A DNA stretch of 35,764 bases from the NCBI GenBank assembly GCA_028288595.1, contig JAQBNK010000024.1, positions 1 through 35,764 on the forward strand, given 5' to 3'. This document shows, piece by piece, positions 24,104 through 32,844 of this stretch. Below the pieces are notes generated by a model. It was not told the origin of the DNA. It ran no database searches and was given only the letters and a program-made list of their open reading frames with translations. The position numbers and the translations under genes were made by a program. The DNA is from Chitinophagaceae bacterium. Its GTDB lineage: Bacteria; Bacteroidota; Bacteroidia; Chitinophagales; Chitinophagaceae. The first letter of the stretch is position 1. The number at the start of each line of letters is the position of its first letter.

Positions 24104-24394
24104 TTAATTTAACTGTACACTCGGGAACCTGAACTGCTGCCCGTCCAGTACAAATAACTCTTCTATGTTATATGTCCAGAATTTATACAAGGGAGATTTT
24201 GTGAGGAATTCATCAACTTCAGATTTTGACTCCGCATTTATGATGATCCAGATGGTCTGCGATTCCATGCTTACTGCATAGCTTTCTACGAGGTTCTTAT
24301 TGATCAGGTAATTGATATAGGTACGATGAGGCGGTACGAGGGTCATGAAATCCTCGTCTAGTTTAAAATGTATTATGGCCTGGTACCTTTTCAT
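24104..24394 (-). CDS. Small ferredoxin-like protein (YCII / muconolactone-isomerase type)
   Basis: The 96-residue product has the beta-alpha-beta-beta-alpha-beta layout of dimeric alpha-beta-barrel proteins. A first strand MKRYQAIIHFKLDEDFMTLV leads to the helix HRTYINYLINKNLVESYAVS, strand TIWIIINAESKSEVDEFLTK and final strand YNIEELFVLD. These small proteins are often annotated as YCII-related or muconolactone-isomerase-like, without a known role. It lies 38 nt downstream of mtaB on the same strand and is probably co-transcribed. Confidence 0.7.
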   Translation of the reverse strand: MKRYQAIIHFKLDEDFMTLVPPHRTYINYLINKNLVESYAVSMESQTIWIIINAESKSEVDEFLTKSPLYKFWTYNIEELFVLDGQQFRFPSVQLN

Positions 24395-24432
24395 CTGTAT
24401 GTATATACGCCAAAAAGCGGGTGAAAGATTTT

Positions 24433-25707
24433 TTATAACTGCCAGTCAACAACCTTATTCGCAAGTTCGGGATTGTAAGAAGTAGCCACCCTGATGTAAT
24501 TATCTGTATAGCCTTCCATCAAACCTTCTTTATTGTGTGCCTCGAATAATACCTTTCTAACTTGCGAAGCATGCTGACCGGTAAAGTACTGCATCTTCAT
24601 ATAAGACAGGTTTCGCAGCGTTTTGTTGCGTTGGTGCCTAATATTTAACGGAACGGATGGTTTTATTTCCAGTGCCCTTGTGTTGGCCCGTTCGGAATAA
24701 GTAAAAACGTGGAGATAAGAAATATCCAGCCTGTGAAGAAAATCGAACGTTTCGGTGAAGGCTTCATCTGATTCACCGGGGAACCCAACGATCACATCAG
24801 CCCCGATGGCGCAGTGAGGGATTAATTGTTTGATGAGCTGAACCCTTTCCTCGTATAATTCTTTTCGGTAACGGCGGCGCATGGCTCCCAATATTTCATT
24901 GCTGCCACTTTGCAGCGGAATATGAAAATGGGGCATAAACTTTTTGCTGGCAGCAACAAACTCAATTATCTCGTGGGTAAGCAGGTTAGGTTCGATGGAG
25001 GAGATGCGGTAACGTTCTATTCCCTCCACTTTATCCAGGGCTTTTACCAGGTCGTAAAAATGCTCTTCGTGAATTTTATTTCCGTAGGGACCTTTACCAA
25101 AATCGCCGAGGTTAATGCCCGTGAGTACAATTTCTTTTACGCCCTTGTTTGCGAGTTCATGTGCGTTAGCTACCACATTTTGAATGCTGTCACTCCTGCT
25201 TTTACCACGGGCCATCGGAATGGTACAAAACGAACAGGTATAATCGCATCCATCCTGCACCTTTAAAAACGTACGGGTGCGGTCGTTGAGCGAGTAGGAC
25301 GCATGAAAGCCGGTAACTTCTTCGATATCACAACTGCTGATGCGGGTTGAATCACCTTTGGTGAGTTCCTGCAGATGTTTGGTGATGTTGAATTTTTCAG
25401 CAGCACCCAGTACCAGGTCTACTCCGGGTATTTCTGCGATCTCTTTTGGTTTTAACTGTGCATAACAGCCGGTGATAACTACAAGACTCTCCGGCGATTT
25501 ACGCTGGATCCTTCTCACCAGCTGGCGGCATTCTTTATCGGCGTTGTCAGTTACGGAACAGGTGTTGATCACATATACATCTGCGAGGTCCTCGAATGCT
25601 TTCTTCTCAAAACCATCACTTTCCAGTATGCGGGAAAGGGTGGAGGTTTCGGAAAAATTGAGTTTACAACCCAGTGTATGAAATGCTACAGAACGCCGTT
25701 TGATCAT
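24433..25707 (-). CDS. mtaB: tRNA t6A37 methylthiotransferase MtaB
   Basis: The 424-residue radical-SAM enzyme converts t6A37 to ms2t6A37 in tRNAs that read ANN codons. The N-terminal methylthiotransferase domain carries cluster Cys14 (TLGCKLN), Cys50 (NTCSVTD) and Cys81 (TGCYAQ). The radical-SAM motif CxxxCxxC is at Cys154, Cys158 and Cys161 (DGCDYTCSFC). The pattern HIPLQSGSNEILGAMRRRY and the block IGADVIVGFPGE are typical. A TRAM-like tail follows. TLGCKLN rather than TYGCQMN separates MtaB from MiaB. A TATCTTTG element sits only 5 nt before the ATG, suggesting a leaderless transcript. Confidence 0.94.
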   Translation of the reverse strand: MIKRRSVAFHTLGCKLNFSETSTLSRILESDGFEKKAFEDLADVYVINTCSVTDNADKECRQLVRRIQRKSPESLVVITGCYAQLKPKEIAEIPGVDLVLGAAEKFNITKHLQELTKGDSTRISSCDIEEVTGFHASYSLNDRTRTFLKVQDGCDYTCSFCTIPMARGKSRSDSIQNVVANAHELANKGVKEIVLTGINLGDFGKGPYGNKIHEEHFYDLVKALDKVEGIERYRISSIEPNLLTHEIIEFVAASKKFMPHFHIPLQSGSNEILGAMRRRYRKELYEERVQLIKQLIPHCAIGADVIVGFPGESDEAFTETFDFLHRLDISYLHVFTYSERANTRALEIKPSVPLNIRHQRNKTLRNLSYMKMQYFTGQHASQVRKVLFEAHNKEGLMEGYTDNYIRVATSYNPELANKVVDWQL

Positions 25708-25712
25708 GGCGG

Positions 25713-25720
25713 CAAAGATA
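25713..25720 (-). promoter_or_regulatory. -7 element directly before mtaB, possible leaderless start
   Basis: On the minus strand the sequence is TATCTTTG CCGCC ATG. With the usual spacing, transcription would begin at or within a few bases of the ATG. No TTTG -33 element is obvious; the inverted-repeat unit at 25732 takes that place. Confidence 0.5.
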
Positions 25721-25731
25721 GGAATTTAGTT

Positions 25732-25842
25732 GGCGGTTGATAGTTGGCGAATACAACAACATGCAGTCCATGCATTTTAATATTTAAAAAGAGTTTGCAA
25801 TCTGGTATGCGTCAACTGCCAACCGCCATCTGCCAACCGCCA
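25732..25842. repeat. Imperfect inverted repeat of GGCGGTTG / CAACCGCC words
   Basis: GGCGGTTGATAGTTGGCG (25732-25749) is complementary at about 14 of 18 positions to CGTCAACTGCCAACCGCC (25810-25827). The latter is partly repeated in tandem (TGCCAACCGCCA at 25817-25828 and 25831-25842). It lies between the divergent mtaB and DUF2723 genes. Confidence 0.7.
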
Positions 25843-25911
25843 ACCTTTTCATGGTTTCGTTAAAATTTCCCCCGCCGCTAAATAGGCTTTTCAAAAATGC
25901 TCTTTTTCAAT

Positions 25912-25919
25912 TAGGTTTG
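25912..25919 (+). promoter_or_regulatory. -7 promoter element of the DUF2723 gene
   Basis: TAGGTTTG matches TAnnTTTG exactly, 78 nt before the ATG at 25998. No clear TTTG -33 element is seen at 17-23 nt upstream. Confidence 0.5.
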
Positions 25920-25997
25920 CGACACTTTGAACCAAAACATTGAATGCCTTCTCATTAGTGCATTCCTGAAAAAATCTTAAAAGAAAAAAGTATCCAG

Positions 25998-28900
25998 ATG
26001 AATTTTAAACGGATCAACAATCTTACAGGATGGATCGTTTGCCTGATCGCCTGTACCGTCTACATCTTAACTTCTGAAGCCGGTGGCAGTTTATGGGATT
26101 GCGGCGAATTTGTGAGCAGTGCATTTAAACTGCAGATTCCGCATCCGCCCGGGGCGCCACTATTCGTTTTGATAGGCCGTTTTTTTATTATCCTTTTTGG
26201 TGATAATCCTGCCACTGCTGCTAAAGCCGTGAACATCATGAGTGCTCTGGCGAGTGGGTTTACCATACTTTTTTTATTCTGGACCATTACTCACTTTGCC
26301 CGCCGCATTGTTCAGAAAACAGCAGTGGAATTAACGAGCATGCAAATATGGTCAGTGATGGGAGCTGGAGTTGTTGGTGCTTTAGCGTATACATTTTCAG
26401 ATTCATTCTGGTACTCTGCAGTGGAAGGCGAGGTGTATGCACTTTCTTCTTTCTTTACCGCCATCGTTTTCTGGGCCATTTTAAAATGGGAACATGAAGC
26501 CGATGAACCAGGTGCGGACCGCTGGATCGTTTTTATATTTTTTATGATGGGTCTCTCCATTGGTGTCCATTTGCTGAACCTGTTAACGATACCTGCGATT
26601 GTAATGGTTTATTATTTCCGCCGGGGCAATACATTTAATTATCCCCTTATCAGGAAATGGTTTGTAAGACTTACGCTTATCGGCGGTGCACTCGCATTTG
26701 TCGCGGCGCTTTTAGCTGCGAACGGTGAGGCGAACCCGGAAAGAAATGTACCGATGGATGCGACCATGGCCGGGCTTGTAATTTTTGCAGTCGGTGCCGG
26801 CATAGGTTTGTTATACCTCGTAGAAAGTTTCAACAAACAAAGAAAAGCTTACATAGGCGGCGCTTATATATTTTTTATTATCGGTTGTGTGGTAACCGGC
26901 ATTGTACAGGTTGCGGTAATACAATTTTCTATAAAAGGAGCGGGCGCATTTGATGTCTTCTTTAAAAATTCACTTGGGCTTCCTTTCTTCACAGGGTTTA
27001 TTTTCTTCTTTGTTTTACTTGCCGTGCTGATATGGCTGGGCTTACGTTATGCCACGAAAAGAAACTGGCCCTACCTGCGACTGGCTTTATGGAGCCTCGC
27101 ATTTATATTGATCGGTTATAGTACTTATCTCACAACAATGATCCGCAGTAATGCTGATCCTGCAGTAGATATGTATAACGTTGATAATCCAATGAGTTTA
27201 GTCGGCTACCTGGGGCGTGAACAATATGGCGATTTCCCTATCATATATGGCCAGAAATTCACTGCACAGCCCGTGGATTTTAAATATACTTCTACCAAAT
27301 ACGAGAAAGGAAAAGATAAATATATAGAGAGCGGAAAAGACGGGCATTATGTTTATATGCCTGATGATAAAATGGTGTTCCCAAGAGTATGGGATGCGAG
27401 TAACGACCAGGGACACGCAGATTATTATTCTTTTTTCCTGGGCATTCAAAAGCAGCAGGATGGCACTTATGAAAGAGCGCCCACTTTTGGCGAGAGCATA
27501 AAGTTTTTTGTAAGCTACCAGAACTACTGGATGTACCTGCGTTATTTTCTCTGGAACTTCAGCGGTAAACAAAACGATGTGCAGGGTCTATTCTCTGGCA
27601 ATGTAAGAGATGGAAACTGGATAACAGGAATCGGCTTTATGGATAATGCATTATACGGCGATCAGTCTTATATGCCAGACAGTCTTCAGCATAATAAAGC
27701 GAATAATAAATTATTCCTGCTGCCATTTATTTTAGGATTGATCGGGATGTTTTACCAGTTCAAAAGAAAAGGAGATGATGGGTTCATTACTTTCCTGCTA
27801 TTCTTTTTTACAGGTTTCGCCGTGGTTATTTATTTGAACCAGGCCGGTTACCAGCCCCGTGAACGTGATTACGCTTATGTAGGATCGTTCTACGCATTTG
27901 CAATATGGATAGGCCTGGCCGTTTTATATTTCATTGACCTTGCAGCGAACTGGGACAGAAAACTAATGAACGGCGTGGTCACAGGTGGTGCAGTAATCGC
28001 CGCGGTTGCCTTACTGGCGGGCCTTGCCGCAGGAAGAGGGTTAGGCTTCGGTCTTGGGTTTGGGATTTTATTTGGATTGATCGCGGCCGGTGTTCCCTAT
28101 ATTTTAAAATACCTGAAGAATTATAAATCTATCGTGCTGGTGGCAGTGGCGCTTTCGCTTTGCGTTCCGTTATTAATGGGCCAGCAGGAGTGGGACGATC
28201 ATGACCGCAGCCGTAAACAAATGGCAAGGGACCTTGCCAAGGATTATTTAGAAAGCTGCGCACCGAATGCAATACTTTTCACTTTTGGTGATAACGATAC
28301 TTATCCTTTATGGTATGCACAGGAAGTAGAAGGCATAAGGCCGGATATCCGTGTGATCAATACAAGTTTATTAGGGATCGACTGGTACATTAACCAGCTG
28401 CGTTATAAAGTAAACAAGAGCGATCCTATCGATGTGATATGGGGGCCTGAAAAAACAGAAGGACGTAACAGGGATTATGTATTGTATACTCCGAAACCAC
28501 AGTTTCCTGAAACGAAATATTATGATCTATACGACATGATGAAAAATTATGTGGGAAGCGATGATCCGTCTACAATGGTAGACAGGGGTGGTGGCGATAT
28601 GTTCAATACTTTCCCTGTTAGAAAAGTTTCGGTGCCGGTTGATAAAAACCTGGTGCTGCAAAACGGAACGGTGAATGCGAAAGACAGTGTAGTAAGTGAA
28701 ATGCAATTCGAGATTCCAGCAAATAAATCAGGCTTGCTGAAAAACGATTTGGCGATGCTGAATATCATTGCAGCAAGTCACTGGAAAAGACCGATCTACT
28801 TTACAGGTAATTATGATGAACTTGGATTTGGAAAATATGTAAGAAGAGACGGGTTAACATTCAGGCTGGTCCCAGTTGAAGGACAGAACCAGGTAAATAC

Positions 28901-29414
28901 AGACTGGGCGTTGAATAAAATGATGAATGTATTTTCTTTCGGCAACGCGAATCTTCATAATGTATATTTTGATGAAGAGAACAGGAGGCACCTGAATACG
29001 ATCCGTATAGCATATACAGAACTGGCGCTGGATCTTGCATCGAAGAACAGGAAAGAGGAAGCAAGGAATGCGCTCACCAAAGTAGATAAGATGATGCTGG
29101 ATGAAAACTTTGCTTATGGGATGGCGAGCCGGGCCAACCAGCATAACCGTAATTCATTGATGTTCCTGCAGGCCTGCTATGCCGCTGATGCAAAAGACCT
29201 TGCGGTGAAAGTTTCCCGTTCAGTTAAAAAAGATCTTGAACAGCAGCTTCGCTTTTATGATCACCTCGAAGGAAGCATGCGGGAATCGATGGAAGAAGAA
29301 AGGAGGGTGGCTGAAAGTTATCTCAATGGCTTAAAGCAATTGGACCAGATGAACCAGGCGAAAGGCGCGGGGCCAGAAGCAGGTAAAGCGATAAAAACAG
29401 ACTCATCCAAATAA
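25998..29414 (+). CDS. DUF2723 multi-membrane-spanning protein, probable GT-C type glycosyltransferase
   Basis: The 1138-residue protein carries the DUF2723 domain at its N-terminus: ILTSEAGGSLWDCGEFVSSA followed by FKLQIPHPPGAPLFVLIGRF. The acidic residues after the first membrane segment (WDCGEF) are where GT-C enzymes keep their catalytic acidic residue. About ten membrane segments lie in residues 1-375. A soluble loop of about 190 residues and another membrane group (about 575-720, including a Gly-rich LAAGRGLGFGLGFGILFGLI) precede a large soluble C-terminus with FTFGDNDTYPLWYAQEVEGI. The family includes human TMEM260, an O-mannosyltransferase, so protein O-glycosylation in the periplasm is a reasonable inference. 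Acceptor and donor are unknown. A strong terminator ends the transcript. Confidence 0.9.
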   Translation: MNFKRINNLTGWIVCLIACTVYILTSEAGGSLWDCGEFVSSAFKLQIPHPPGAPLFVLIGRFFIILFGDNPATAAKAVNIMSALASGFTILFLFWTITHFARRIVQKTAVELTSMQIWSVMGAGVVGALAYTFSDSFWYSAVEGEVYALSSFFTAIVFWAILKWEHEADEPGADRWIVFIFFMMGLSIGVHLLNLLTIPAIVMVYYFRRGNTFNYPLIRKWFVRLTLIGGALAFVAALLAANGEANPERNVPMDATMAGLVIFAVGAGIGLLYLVESFNKQRKAYIGGAYIFFIIGCVVTGIVQVAVIQFSIKGAGAFDVFFKNSLGLPFFTGFIFFFVLLAVLIWLGLRYATKRNWPYLRLALWSLAFILIGYSTYLTTMIRSNADPAVDMYNVDNPMSLVGYLGREQYGDFPIIYGQKFTAQPVDFKYTSTKYEKGKDKYIESGKDGHYVYMPDDKMVFPRVWDASNDQGHADYYSFFLGIQKQQDGTYERAPTFGESIKFFVSYQNYWMYLRYFLWNFSGKQNDVQGLFSGNVRDGNWITGIGFMDNALYGDQSYMPDSLQHNKANNKLFLLPFILGLIGMFYQFKRKGDDGFITFLLFFFTGFAVVIYLNQAGYQPRERDYAYVGSFYAFAIWIGLAVLYFIDLAANWDRKLMNGVVTGGAVIAAVALLAGLAAGRGLGFGLGFGILFGLIAAGVPYILKYLKNYKSIVLVAVALSLCVPLLMGQQEWDDHDRSRKQMARDLAKDYLESCAPNAILFTFGDNDTYPLWYAQEVEGIRPDIRVINTSLLGIDWYINQLRYKVNKSDPIDVIWGPEKTEGRNRDYVLYTPKPQFPETKYYDLYDMMKNYVGSDDPSTMVDRGGGDMFNTFPVRKVSVPVDKNLVLQNGTVNAKDSVVSEMQFEIPANKSGLLKNDLAMLNIIAASHWKRPIYFTGNYDELGFGKYVRRDGLTFRLVPVEGQNQVNTDWALNKMMNVFSFGNANLHNVYFDEENRRHLNTIRIAYTELALDLASKNRKEEARNALTKVDKMMLDENFAYGMASRANQHNRNSLMFLQACYAADAKDLAVKVSRSVKKDLEQQLRFYDHLEGSMRESMEEERRVAESYLNGLKQLDQMNQAKGAGPEAGKAIKTDSSK

Positions 29415-29418
29415 TATA

Positions 29419-29446
29419 AATCCCGGTACTGTTACCGGGATTTTTT
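29419..29446 (+). terminator. Strong rho-independent terminator after the DUF2723 gene
   Basis: AATCCCGGTA (29419-29428) pairs perfectly over 10 bp with TACCGGGATT (29433-29442) around a 4-nt loop, with a T-run through 29446. It begins 4 nt after the stop codon. Confidence 0.93.
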
Positions 29447-29505
29447 GAACAAAATGCTTAACATTCTGTTCAGTATTGATAAACTGATTTTGCGTAGATT
29501 GAAGT

Positions 29506-30603
29506 ATGATTGGGCATCGTTTTTTAAAGTTTGATCCATCGGAAAATAGTAAAAGCAAGTTTGAACAGTTGCTTGATCTTTTCATGCAGTTACTCACATA
29601 CACCAATGGTGATGTAGCTGAGGCTTTACAATGGCTCAACGAACTGGACAAACAATACCAGCTTACCGGCGATGATTATGGTATGGGTGATTTTATAGAT
29701 GAGCTGAAAGAGAATGGTTATATAAAAGAAGATAATCAGAGCGGTGAAATATCCATCACTTCAAAATCAGAACAAAGTATAAGAAAACGCAGCCTGGAAG
29801 AAATTTTCGGCAAGCTGAAGAAAACAAAACAGGGCGATCATCATACACACAGGCCGGGGCAGGGAGATGATATCAGCCCGGATGCAAGACCGTTCCAGTT
29901 TGGTGATATGCTGGAGCAGATTGATTTTACAGAGAGCCTTCGTAATGCACAGATCAATCATGGTATCGATAATTTCCAGATGCAGGAAGATGATCTGCAA
30001 ATAAGAGAAACGGATTTTAAAGCGCAGACTTCTACGGTTTTAATGATTGATATTTCTCACTCCATGATCCTGTACGGGGAAGACCGGATAACGCCGGCAA
30101 AAAAAGTAGCAATGGCATTAAGTGAGCTGATCACAACAAAATATCCTAAAGACACTTTGGATATTGTGGTATTCGGAAACGATGCGTGGCCCGTAGAAAT
30201 AAAGGACCTTCCTTATTTGCAGGTAGGGCCGTATCATACCAATACCGTCGCGGGACTGGAATTAGCAATGGACACTTTAAGAAGAAGAAAAAATCAGAAC
30301 AAACAAATATTCATGATCACAGACGGCAAACCTACCTGCCTGAAAATCCGTGGAAAATATTATAAGAATAGTTTTGGATTGGACAGGAAAATAACGGCAC
30401 GTTGCCTTAACCTTGCTGCGCAATGCAAGAAATTAAAAATACCTATCACCACTTTTATGATCGCTTCAGACCCTTACCTGCAGCGCTTTGTAACAGAATT
30501 TACAGAAACAAATAACGGGAAAGCTTTTTTTGCATCGCTTGATAAACTCGGGGCTTTTATCTTTAAAGATTTCGAGAGCGGGAAGAGAAAAACGGTTTAT
30601 TAA
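29506..30603 (+). CDS. VWA-domain protein, partner of the downstream ATPase
   Basis: The 365-residue cytoplasmic protein (no signal peptide) has a helical N-terminal half (residues about 1-165) with a charged linker (KLKKTKQGDHHTHRPGQGDD). A von Willebrand A domain follows from about residue 175. The MIDAS motif DISHS is at Asp182-Ser184-Ser186, with the supporting Thr in YHTNTVAG and Asp in FMITDGKP. VWA proteins of this kind work with MoxR or Mg-chelatase-like AAA+ ATPases in metal insertion or complex remodelling. The ATPase gene follows after 47 nt, so a two-gene operon is likely. The substrate is unknown. Confidence 0.88.
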   Translation: MIGHRFLKFDPSENSKSKFEQLLDLFMQLLTYTNGDVAEALQWLNELDKQYQLTGDDYGMGDFIDELKENGYIKEDNQSGEISITSKSEQSIRKRSLEEIFGKLKKTKQGDHHTHRPGQGDDISPDARPFQFGDMLEQIDFTESLRNAQINHGIDNFQMQEDDLQIRETDFKAQTSTVLMIDISHSMILYGEDRITPAKKVAMALSELITTKYPKDTLDIVVFGNDAWPVEIKDLPYLQVGPYHTNTVAGLELAMDTLRRRKNQNKQIFMITDGKPTCLKIRGKYYKNSFGLDRKITARCLNLAAQCKKLKIPITTFMIASDPYLQRFVTEFTETNNGKAFFASLDKLGAFIFKDFESGKRKTVY

Positions 30604-30617
30604 ATTCTGAATTCTGA
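30604..30617 (+). repeat. Tandem ATTCTGA, two units
   Basis: ATTCTGAATTCTGA follows the stop codon directly in the short gap between the VWA and ATPase genes. It is the same style of short iterated word as at 25732 and 32195. Confidence 0.5.
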
Positions 30618-30650
30618 ATACTACTTCCAAGGGTGAATAAAAATTGAAGA

Positions 30651-32195
30651 ATGAAAATTGAGCAGATCAAAACATTAGGCGAGTTAAAAAAAATCGGTTA
30701 TCAATCTTTAAGCGTTAAAGAAGAGATCAGGAAAAACCTGATCGTAAAGATCAGGCAGAAAGAAAATCCTTTTCCCGGTATTCTTGGCTATGAAGAAAGC
30801 GTGATACCCGATACTGAAAGAGCCTTACTGAGCCGTCATAATATTTTATTTCTTGGCTTGCGTGGCCAGGCAAAAACGAGAATGGCAAGGCAGATGGTTG
30901 AGCTGATGGATGAATATATTCCCATAGTGGCGGGAAGTGAAATAAATGATGATCCTTTGCAGCCCATGAGTCGTTTTGCAAAAGACCAGGTGGCAGCTTA
31001 TGCAGATGAGACGCCTGTTGAATGGGTACATCGCAGTGAAAGATACGGAGAGAAATTAGCGACGCCTGATGTGAGTGTGGCAGATCTGATCGGCGATATT
31101 GATCCGATAAAAGCTGCTAATCTTCGCTTAAGTTTTGCCGATGAACGGGTGATCCATTATGGAATTATTCCGAGAAGCAACCGTGGTATTTTTGTGATAA
31201 ATGAATTGCCTGATCTGCAGGCAAGGATACAAGTGGCACTGTTTAATATTTTGCAGGAAGGCGATATACAGATCCGGGGTTTTAAATTGAGGATGCCGCT
31301 TGATATTTTATTTGTGTTCACTGCTAACCCCGAAGATTATACCAACAGGGGAAGTATTGTTACGCCTCTAAAAGACAGGATAGAGAGCCAGATATTAACG
31401 CACTACCCGAAAGATATTGAAACCTCTCTTGCTATTACTGAGCAGGAAGCACATCTTGCAGCCGACCAGTTGAAAAAAATAAAAGTAAGCGACCTGGTAA
31501 AAAGACTGATCGAACAAATTGCTTTTGAAGCACGCAGCAATGAATATGTAGATAAAAAAAGTGGTGTAAGCGCCAGGCTTACTATCGCCGCTTTTGAGAA
31601 TGCGGTGAGCAGCGCGGAAAGACGATCCATCATTTATAATGAAACGAATACCCAGGTTTGGATCAGTGATCTGAATGGTATTATCCCCGCCATTACCGGG
31701 AAGATCGAACTGGTATATGAAGGAGAGCAGGAGGGCCCCTACCAGGTAGCATTGAACCTTCTCGATAAATCCATACGTACTCAATTCATTCAATATTTTC
31801 CCAACCCTGAAACAAGCAAGAAAAAAAGAAACACAGGAAAACCGTCACAGGAAAAAGAATCGGAGAATCCTTATAAAGCAATTATCCGCTGGTTCGATGC
31901 GGGCAATCACCTTGATCTTTTACTGGACATGAAAGATGAAGCAAAGATCACTGCTTTGTACCGTGTTGATGGCTTGCATGCCTTTGTCAATAAATATTTC
32001 CACCAGGCGAATGATAAAGAGCAGGCGCTATTGATGGAATTTGTTTTACATGGCTTATCTGCTTATTCAATTATCAGTAAAAAATATGTTGAGGGCCGGA
32101 TACAATTTAAGGACCTGATGGGCAGTATGATGAACCTTGGGGAAATGAATTACAATATTGATGAAGAAGATCTGAGTGATGAAGACTTTAATTAG
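30651..32195 (+). CDS. MoxR / Mg-chelatase ChlI-like AAA+ ATPase
   Basis: The 514-residue protein has an AAA+ core in about residues 40-300. The Walker A is a variant, GLRGQAKT (Gly69-Thr76), with Lys75 and Thr76 kept but Ala in place of the Gly before Lys. The Walker B reads GIFVINELPDL with Asn184-Glu185 in place of Asp-Glu. Sensor 1 is FTANPEDYTNRG (Asn226), and an Arg-finger candidate is Arg243 in PLKDRIES. I recall this set as typical of the VWA-paired ChlI-like subgroup. The C-terminal 200 residues are helical, with an acidic end (NIDEEDLSDEDFN). With its VWA partner it probably remodels a client complex; the client is unknown. Confidence 0.88.
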   Translation: MKIEQIKTLGELKKIGYQSLSVKEEIRKNLIVKIRQKENPFPGILGYEESVIPDTERALLSRHNILFLGLRGQAKTRMARQMVELMDEYIPIVAGSEINDDPLQPMSRFAKDQVAAYADETPVEWVHRSERYGEKLATPDVSVADLIGDIDPIKAANLRLSFADERVIHYGIIPRSNRGIFVINELPDLQARIQVALFNILQEGDIQIRGFKLRMPLDILFVFTANPEDYTNRGSIVTPLKDRIESQILTHYPKDIETSLAITEQEAHLAADQLKKIKVSDLVKRLIEQIAFEARSNEYVDKKSGVSARLTIAAFENAVSSAERRSIIYNETNTQVWISDLNGIIPAITGKIELVYEGEQEGPYQVALNLLDKSIRTQFIQYFPNPETSKKKRNTGKPSQEKESENPYKAIIRWFDAGNHLDLLLDMKDEAKITALYRVDGLHAFVNKYFHQANDKEQALLMEFVLHGLSAYSIISKKYVEGRIQFKDLMGSMMNLGEMNYNIDEEDLSDEDFN

Positions 32196-32282
32196 AAATC
32201 GGAAATCGAAAATTGAAAATTGACATTTCTTATTTTCCTTTTTTCCCCTTTATTTTCGATTTTCGATCTTCGATTTCCGATC
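32195..32282. repeat. Long hairpin of iterated ATCGAAAATTG-like words between convergent genes
   Basis: The left arm (32195-32220: GAAATCGGAAATCGAAAATT...) and right arm (32252-32282, ending CTTCGATTTCCGATCC) pair without mismatch over ATCGGAAATCGAA, and then mostly for another 15 nt, with a pyrimidine-rich loop of about 30-40 nt. It overlaps the last base of the ATPase stop codon and ends 21 nt before the stop of the convergent beta-barrel gene. It could work as a two-way terminator. Confidence 0.75.
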
Positions 32283-32303
32283 CAATTTTTATCGGATGTT
32301 CAA

Positions 32304-32768
32304 TCAGAATTTATACCCGAATGATACGCCGCCGTAGTAAGGGATAAAGAATCCATTGCCAAATACAGGATTGATAGCAGCACGAAAAGTAAACCCGCCG
32401 TTTCGTGGCTGTAGACGGTATCCAAAATTTAAATGACCGAAAGTGCTTTGAAAAGTATCTCCTGAACCATCACCGCCGGAAACAATGGTTACACCTGCCC
32501 CCAGCTCAAAATAATTTTTATTGTCTTTGCCAAGCAGGTAATTTAAACCGAGCGGAACTAAAATACCTCCTGCGTGATCTATTTCTAAGCCGCCAAACCC
32601 TGCACGAAATCCTAATCCGTCTTCTTTATGTGAAAAGCGCCTGTCGTAATTAATAGATGCGAGACCCGGGCCTCCGAGTTCAAAGAAAATAGAGCTGGCT
32701 GCTTTTTGTGCATTTATCAGGTTTACCGTTCCGAATGCAAGCAAAATAAATAAAAACAATTTTTTCAT
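32304..32768 (-). CDS. Small outer-membrane beta-barrel protein
   Basis: Starting from the ATG at 32768 (the open frame extends upstream, but the signal peptide begins here), the product has 154 residues. A signal peptide MKKLFLFILLAFGTVNLINA is followed by about eight amphipathic strands: SSIFFELGGPGLASINYDRR, LGFRAGFGGLEI, ILVPLGLNYLLG, YFELGAGVTIVSG, FGHLNFGYRLQP, GFTFRAAINPVF and GGVSFGYKF with a terminal Phe. The closing strand and terminal Phe fit insertion by the BAM machinery. The function is unknown; such proteins are often annotated only as outer-membrane beta-barrel. It is transcribed alone, 76 nt downstream of murB. Confidence 0.85.
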   Translation of the reverse strand: MKKLFLFILLAFGTVNLINAQKAASSIFFELGGPGLASINYDRRFSHKEDGLGFRAGFGGLEIDHAGGILVPLGLNYLLGKDNKNYFELGAGVTIVSGGDGSGDTFQSTFGHLNFGYRLQPRNGGFTFRAAINPVFGNGFFIPYYGGVSFGYKF

Positions 32769-32844
32769 GTTTTGGTTTTTAAGGATAAGATACGGGTGCA
32801 TGAATAATAGTTGCATCATCAATCACAAAACTTTGTAATTTTTC

